From assembly GCA_902801625.1 (NCBI GenBank), contig CADCJI010000015.1, positions 13,315 to 77,314 on the forward strand: a stretch of DNA of 64,000 nucleotides. The letters run 5' to 3'. Shown piece by piece: positions 60,488 through 64,000 of this stretch. The stretch is from an uncultured Bacteroidia bacterium. GTDB taxonomy: Bacteria; Bacteroidota; Bacteroidia; Bacteroidales; F082. The notes beneath the pieces were generated by a model. It worked only from the letters and a program-made list of their open reading frames with translations, did no database searches and was not told the DNA's origin. The position numbers were made by a program, and so were the translations under genes. The first letter of the stretch is position 1, and every line of letters starts with the position of its first letter.

Positions 60488-60571
60488 ACTATGACTATGA
60501 CCGCTTTTACTTAAATGTAGAAGAACCTTGGCTTCGTTTAAGCGGTCATGGTCATTGTCACAAGTCATAGT
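60488..60571. repeat. Family C palindromic element, copy 3
   Basis: The outer parts have GACTATGACTATGACC and GGTCATGGTCATTG. The inner stem GACCGCTT / AAGCGGTC keeps complementarity with different bases from copy 1. It lies about 10 bases downstream of the minus-strand 60581 gene's stop codon. Confidence 0.72.
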
Positions 60572-60580
60572 TTCTCATGT

Positions 60581-62155
60581 TTACTCTTTCACCACCTTGT
60601 CCGAATAGGACTTCCCATCCTCCAAGGTGACGCGCATCGTGTAGGTGCCTGCGGGCAGTTGGCTCATGTCGATGCTTTCGAATGCCTTGCTTCGTGTGCA
60701 CACCAGGCGGCCTTGCAGGTCGTAGAGCTCGATTTGCTTAGGTTGAACATCTGGGGAGAATTGCATGAGCAGTTGCTCATTTACAGGGTTGGGATAGAAG
60801 GCGTAGGGGCGCATCTCTATGCTGCTTTCGTTCACGACGTTCACTGGACCGTCGTGGTTGAGGAAGAAGTAGACTAAGCCAGTACTGTTGCTACCAGTGT
60901 CCCTGCCATACCCAACCCAAGCTATGCCTTTCTCTTCCCCCTGTTCGTCTTTGTCCAAGATGGAACATTGAAACAGCGATATGTCTATATTGTCCGTTTT
61001 GAATAAGTGTTTCCAGTCCACGTTCAGGTTGGTGTCCATCTTCACGACGATGAGGCTTTCTGTGGGGTATCCCTGCTCCTTGTACAATAAATAGACCGTA
61101 CCGTCCGAAAGCTTTTTTAGGCCCTTGCAAGTTGCTTTTTTATTACTCCCAGGAAAGTCGTTGAACACGATAAAGTCTTTCAGTTGCATGGTACGAAGGT
61201 CATACTTTGCCACGGCCACGCCATACTCGGCTGTCTCAGATTGGAAATTCGTATCGCTCACGTATTGTGCCGCCACCAGTATTTCATCTCCACCTATGGG
61301 AATCACTTCGGTAGTCATCTTATGGAAATTGAGCCAGTCGTATGCCACATCCCAGTCTGACAAGGGTTCTTCTCTCAGTATTTTGTTGAAGATGAAGTTG
61401 TTTTTGTTGTTGAAAAGGGAGTCTGTCACATAAAAGCAGAGATTCCCACTTCCTGGGCCGCTGTTGGGTTCCACCAAACCCCATTGGTAGTATTGCAGAG
61501 GCGATTCCTTGAACACCTGCAAGGAGCCTGCACCATCATCCCCTTCATTTTCGTGCAACAAGGCTTGGCATACCAGGGCGCCGTCTGGACTGAATCGTGC
61601 GGCATACGCGTCATAATGTAAAAAATCTATTTCCTTATAGTATTGTAAGATGATGTCACCCTTACAGTCGACAATGGAGACCCTGCCCGAAGCATAGCCT
61701 TCGCACACAGGCGTCACAACATCCTCTTCATGGATGAAATGCAGGTCGTTGTCGGGGAAATGGCAGATGCGTAGGTAGGTGCTGTCAACCTCTTCCGCAT
61801 ACTCGATGTTGACGCAGATGTTGCCTTCGCCGCGAGGGTCTTGCGAATAGAAATGATCGGGTGCCAGCGAATCGGCTATATATAGCGAATCGGTAATAGT
61901 GAGGGAGTTTGGCGACATCTTGTAAAAAATGTTTCCCAATAAGATTGGTGGTTGGCTGAACGAACCAGAGTTCCTGTCGATGTAAGTGGCAGCGACGATG
62001 TCACCGTCGCGTTGTTGTGCCGCGCTCTCTATGCCGAAACCATCCCAGTCCATATGGTCCATGTCGTGGAACATAAGCGAGAACATGTCATTGTTTTGGG
62101 CCTGCATAGCCGCTGCCGCGAAGGCAAGAGCAATTAGTAGAAAGTACTTTTTCAT
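60581..62155 (-). CDS. Secreted protein with T9SS type A sorting domain
   Basis: This 524-residue protein has the signal peptide MKKYFLLIALAFAAAAMQAQ. The middle contains propeller-like repeats (RDGDIVAATYIDRNSGSF, FSPDGALVCQALLHENEG, LSDGTVYLLYKEQGYP). The sorting domain reads YPNPVNEQLLMQFSPD, IELYDLQGRLVC, then QLPAGTYTMRV and SDKVVKE. The arrangement matches the 293-1810 protein, so the two are probably paralogues at opposite ends of this window. No enzyme motif is seen. Confidence 0.83.
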   Translation of the reverse strand: MKKYFLLIALAFAAAAMQAQNNDMFSLMFHDMDHMDWDGFGIESAAQQRDGDIVAATYIDRNSGSFSQPPILLGNIFYKMSPNSLTITDSLYIADSLAPDHFYSQDPRGEGNICVNIEYAEEVDSTYLRICHFPDNDLHFIHEEDVVTPVCEGYASGRVSIVDCKGDIILQYYKEIDFLHYDAYAARFSPDGALVCQALLHENEGDDGAGSLQVFKESPLQYYQWGLVEPNSGPGSGNLCFYVTDSLFNNKNNFIFNKILREEPLSDWDVAYDWLNFHKMTTEVIPIGGDEILVAAQYVSDTNFQSETAEYGVAVAKYDLRTMQLKDFIVFNDFPGSNKKATCKGLKKLSDGTVYLLYKEQGYPTESLIVVKMDTNLNVDWKHLFKTDNIDISLFQCSILDKDEQGEEKGIAWVGYGRDTGSNSTGLVYFFLNHDGPVNVVNESSIEMRPYAFYPNPVNEQLLMQFSPDVQPKQIELYDLQGRLVCTRSKAFESIDMSQLPAGTYTMRVTLEDGKSYSDKVVKE

Positions 62156-62179
62156 AGTGCTTTATGTTATAAAATTGCC

Positions 62180-62188
62180 GCAAAAATA
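62180..62188 (-). promoter_or_regulatory. -7 box of the 60581 gene
   Basis: TATTTTTGC on the minus strand, 25 bases before the ATG. Confidence 0.6.
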
Positions 62189-62260
62189 TGAAAATAATTC
62201 ATTTCAAGAAAATATTTTCTTTCTTTTTTTTATGAATAAGGATTTGATTCAAGTTCCGCA

Positions 62261-62315
62261 CATCCCTACGGGATGCAAGAGATTGCTGTTGTTTTCCAGC
62301 ATCCCATTGGGATGC
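62261..62315. repeat. Family E paired hairpins (CATCCC..GGGATG)
   Basis: CATCCCTACGGGATG (62261-62275) and GCATCCCATTGGGATGC (62299-62315) are two short hairpins about 23 bases apart. They lie shortly after the stop codon of the minus-strand 62342 gene, and the architecture echoes the family A termini although the sequence differs. Confidence 0.6.
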
Positions 62316-62341
62316 ACCATAACTTGCGAAACTTGACTGGT

Positions 62342-63388
62342 TTAATCAAAAGGTCCCGGAGGATTGTTTGTAATAAGCGAGCCGTAGTCTACATGAAGAA
62401 TATGATAATAAACATACCATTTATTATTGTTATTTGGAAGTGCTGTGTCACAAGTAATAGTCCAATTGACAGGATGTTCGTTGTAATATAGATTATCGCC
62501 TATGAAATCGTAACCTAAACCAAGATATGAGTCCAGACAATAGCACATGTCATCAGTGGATAGTATCAAATTAATAGAAGAATAGGCATCGCCCAATCCA
62601 GCAAAGGTTCTTGAGCTTGAATAAAAGTTAGACACGTATGGATCGTGACTATTAGCGTAATCAAAATTATTGTTTCGTGTAGGGAAATAGCACATTCCAG
62701 AAAGTTCGCCTGGAGAATTGGTGTTCTCGTAATGATCAAATAGATTGAGAACGCGTTGAAGTTCACTTGCGGCCAGGCCATTCCATAAGTAGGTCGAATC
62801 ATCGCTGAAATACTCGTAACACGTTAAGTAGGCACTATATTCGTCCGAGAAGTACCAAGTGTGGTCAAACAAGTCCTTGGAGACACTAGTGAACGAGGTC
62901 ATCAGTGCAATCTTGGCATTGCCTTCGGCATCGATGGAGACATTGATGTAGTACAGGTTCTGGCCGTAGTGGTTGAATCCTTTCTTGAATTGCTGTATTT
63001 CCGAACACATCTGCTCGTAGGCCGTACTGAGGTCGTTCAACAAGATGATACCATCTGTGATATCGATCTGCATCTCAACCGTATCAAATTGGAAATCATC
63101 GCATTCCACATTGACATTGCAGAAGTCGAGGTTGGCCAGGCAGGCGAGATGCCAGGCGGCATCTTCGAGGTTGAAGGCTTCGTTGTCCTTGCTTTCCGTC
63201 AGTTTCTTCTTGAAGTCAATCATATAACTCCTTGGATCTTCCATTTGGCGGATGTCAGGGGCTTGCTGCATAGTGTAGCCTTTCTGGTTCGAGGCATTTC
63301 CGTCGTCTTTCTTGCAGGACACGAAGGCCACGGCTATGGCCACGATTGCCAAACCGATGATGGCAATAATTGAATTTGATTTTTTCAT
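62342..63388 (-). CDS. Lipoprotein of unknown function
   Basis: This 348-residue lipoprotein has the lipobox FVSC after a hydrophobic signal (IIAIIGLAIVAIAVAFVSC) and a polar KKDDGNAS linker. The mature part is rich in Asp, Asn, Tyr and Ser and has a Cys-rich segment LACLANLDFCNVNVECDD. I do not recognise the family. It is followed by an E-type paired hairpin and sits upstream of a DUF3244-like gene in the same orientation. Confidence 0.7.
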   Translation of the reverse strand: MKKSNSIIAIIGLAIVAIAVAFVSCKKDDGNASNQKGYTMQQAPDIRQMEDPRSYMIDFKKKLTESKDNEAFNLEDAAWHLACLANLDFCNVNVECDDFQFDTVEMQIDITDGIILLNDLSTAYEQMCSEIQQFKKGFNHYGQNLYYINVSIDAEGNAKIALMTSFTSVSKDLFDHTWYFSDEYSAYLTCYEYFSDDSTYLWNGLAASELQRVLNLFDHYENTNSPGELSGMCYFPTRNNNFDYANSHDPYVSNFYSSSRTFAGLGDAYSSINLILSTDDMCYCLDSYLGLGYDFIGDNLYYNEHPVNWTITCDTALPNNNNKWYVYYHILHVDYGSLITNNPPGPFD

Positions 63389-63432
63389 GATTGTAAAATT
63401 TTGATGATTAGAAATTTGATTAGTTGATGTTT

Positions 63433-63822
63433 TTAATCTGTTACTGTAAATTCACCATAATACTCATCCCCATTGGGAAGGGTGAAGTTGACAATGTAAT
63501 CACCCGCAAGCGGGATGTAGAATTGGAGGCCGTTGGGCGTGAGGCTGGAATCGGTCTGTACGTAGCCACCTGTGGCCGTGGAGACCTCCACTACCACTTC
63601 GCCCAGATTTTCCGTGAAGACAACCATAAGTATATGGCTGTTAAGCGTAGCAATAATTGAATTGCCTTTTTCCGAACCGGTATAGCTTGAGTTTTTAATT
63701 ATTACAAGAGGTGTTCCATCTTCTCCTTTCTCGTTTTCCGTTCCGGCCAAGCCGCTGGCATAGCACAATGCTCCCGAAAGGGTTAAGCAGAGCATCAGAA
63801 ACAATGTTGTTACTTTTTTCAT
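63433..63822 (-). CDS. DUF3244-like small secreted protein
   Basis: This 129-residue protein has a signal peptide (MKKVTTLFLMLCLTLSGALCYA) followed by an Ig-like beta-sandwich of about 95 residues. The end pattern (LAGDYIVNFTLPNGDEYYGEFTVTD) matches DUF3244-type proteins found in Bacteroidales, often near C10-type proteases, which are not seen here. It is probably co-transcribed with the lipoprotein gene 44 bases downstream. Confidence 0.6.
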   Translation of the reverse strand: MKKVTTLFLMLCLTLSGALCYASGLAGTENEKGEDGTPLVIIKNSSYTGSEKGNSIIATLNSHILMVVFTENLGEVVVEVSTATGGYVQTDSSLTPNGLQFYIPLAGDYIVNFTLPNGDEYYGEFTVTD

Positions 63823-63847
63823 CGCTTTATGAATTAGTGTTTGCGAT

Positions 63848-63856
63848 GCAAAAGTA
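63848..63856 (-). promoter_or_regulatory. -7 box of the DUF3244-like gene
   Basis: TACTTTTGC on the minus strand, 26 bases before the ATG. Confidence 0.6.
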
Positions 63857-63942
63857 GGGTGGCTTGGTTACTATAGTCAAGAAAAAGATGGTACGAAAAG
63901 GTACGAAGAATTATTGTAATATCTTGATTAATAAATGATTAA

Positions 63943-64000
63943 TTATTCATCAAGCATATCGCGAAGTACATGGTAAAGGCTGTCGTGAGCCCCAATAATG
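63943..64000 (-). CDS. 3' end of a gene cut by the window edge
   Basis: The minus strand encodes IIGAHDSLYHVLRDMLDE followed by TAA at 63943. The reading frame is open to the window edge, and the residue composition looks coding, but 18 residues are too few for identification. Confidence 0.4.
   Translation of the reverse strand, partial: IIGAHDSLYHVLRDMLDE

Overview
The window is a chromosomal segment of a member of the Bacteroidota, most likely an uncultured fermentative Bacteroidales. Four things support this. Genes are preceded by the Bacteroidota -7 box (TAnnTTTGC) rather than by clear Shine-Dalgarno sites. There is a complete gene for SprA, the outer-membrane pore of the type IX secretion system (T9SS), and at least seven intact proteins carry or resemble T9SS C-terminal sorting domains (one more is a broken remnant). 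The gene neighbourhoods ruvA-sprA-gcvH-vanZ and DUF4271-hemD-rnpA-yidD-S41 peptidase are characteristic of this phylum. Acetate kinase plus phosphotransacetylase and a phosphofructokinase with pyrophosphate-type residues fit an anaerobic fermenter. No rRNA, CRISPR array, integrase, transposase or phage gene was seen. One tRNA is present.

Layout. 1-3500: a T9SS-sorted secreted protein and an M16 peptidase. 3500-11060: a large T9SS-sorted subtilisin, a small outer-membrane protein, Kdo transferase (waaA) and pdxA. 11210-17560: three tandem paralogous T9SS-sorted Asp-box proteins. 17760-22260: a GH92 alpha-mannosidase lipoprotein and a PPi-type phosphofructokinase. 22270-28720: a decayed T9SS domain, a zinc-ribbon membrane protein, ettA, two glycosyltransferases and an LptF/LptG permease. 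28800-32820: a PAS protein, a secreted unknown, ackA and pta. 32950-39500: DUF4271, hemD, rnpA, yidD, S41 peptidase, O-antigen ligase-like protein and cdd. 39500-46680: CPBP protease, dusB, HAD phosphatase, tRNA(CAU), L-serine dehydratase, thiL and uvrC. 46770-56625: tonB, vanZ, gcvH, sprA and ruvA. 56700-64000: a DUF4249 lipoprotein, an IgGFc-binding/PKD T9SS protein, another T9SS protein, a lipoprotein, a DUF3244-like small protein and the 3' end of a further gene.

Much of the window concerns the cell surface. It encodes the T9SS pore, its cargo, LPS/O-antigen assembly (Kdo transferase, glycosyltransferases, LptF/G, ligase) and TonB energy transduction. Housekeeping genes are interspersed.

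The most unusual layer is between the genes. At least five sequence-unrelated families of short palindromic elements sit directly at or just after stop codons. The clearest is a six-copy, about 125 bp nested-palindrome element (family A). Its inner GCGGCGG/CCGCCGC arms are spaced identically in all six copies although the loop sequence has diverged, and its ends are REP-like hairpins preceded by an AG-ending tetranucleotide. A separate repeat (family B, core CCTGAGCnTGTCGAAGGG) has entered coding sequence in frame in waaA (twice) and in the O-antigen ligase gene, and sits in the leaders of dusB and sprA.
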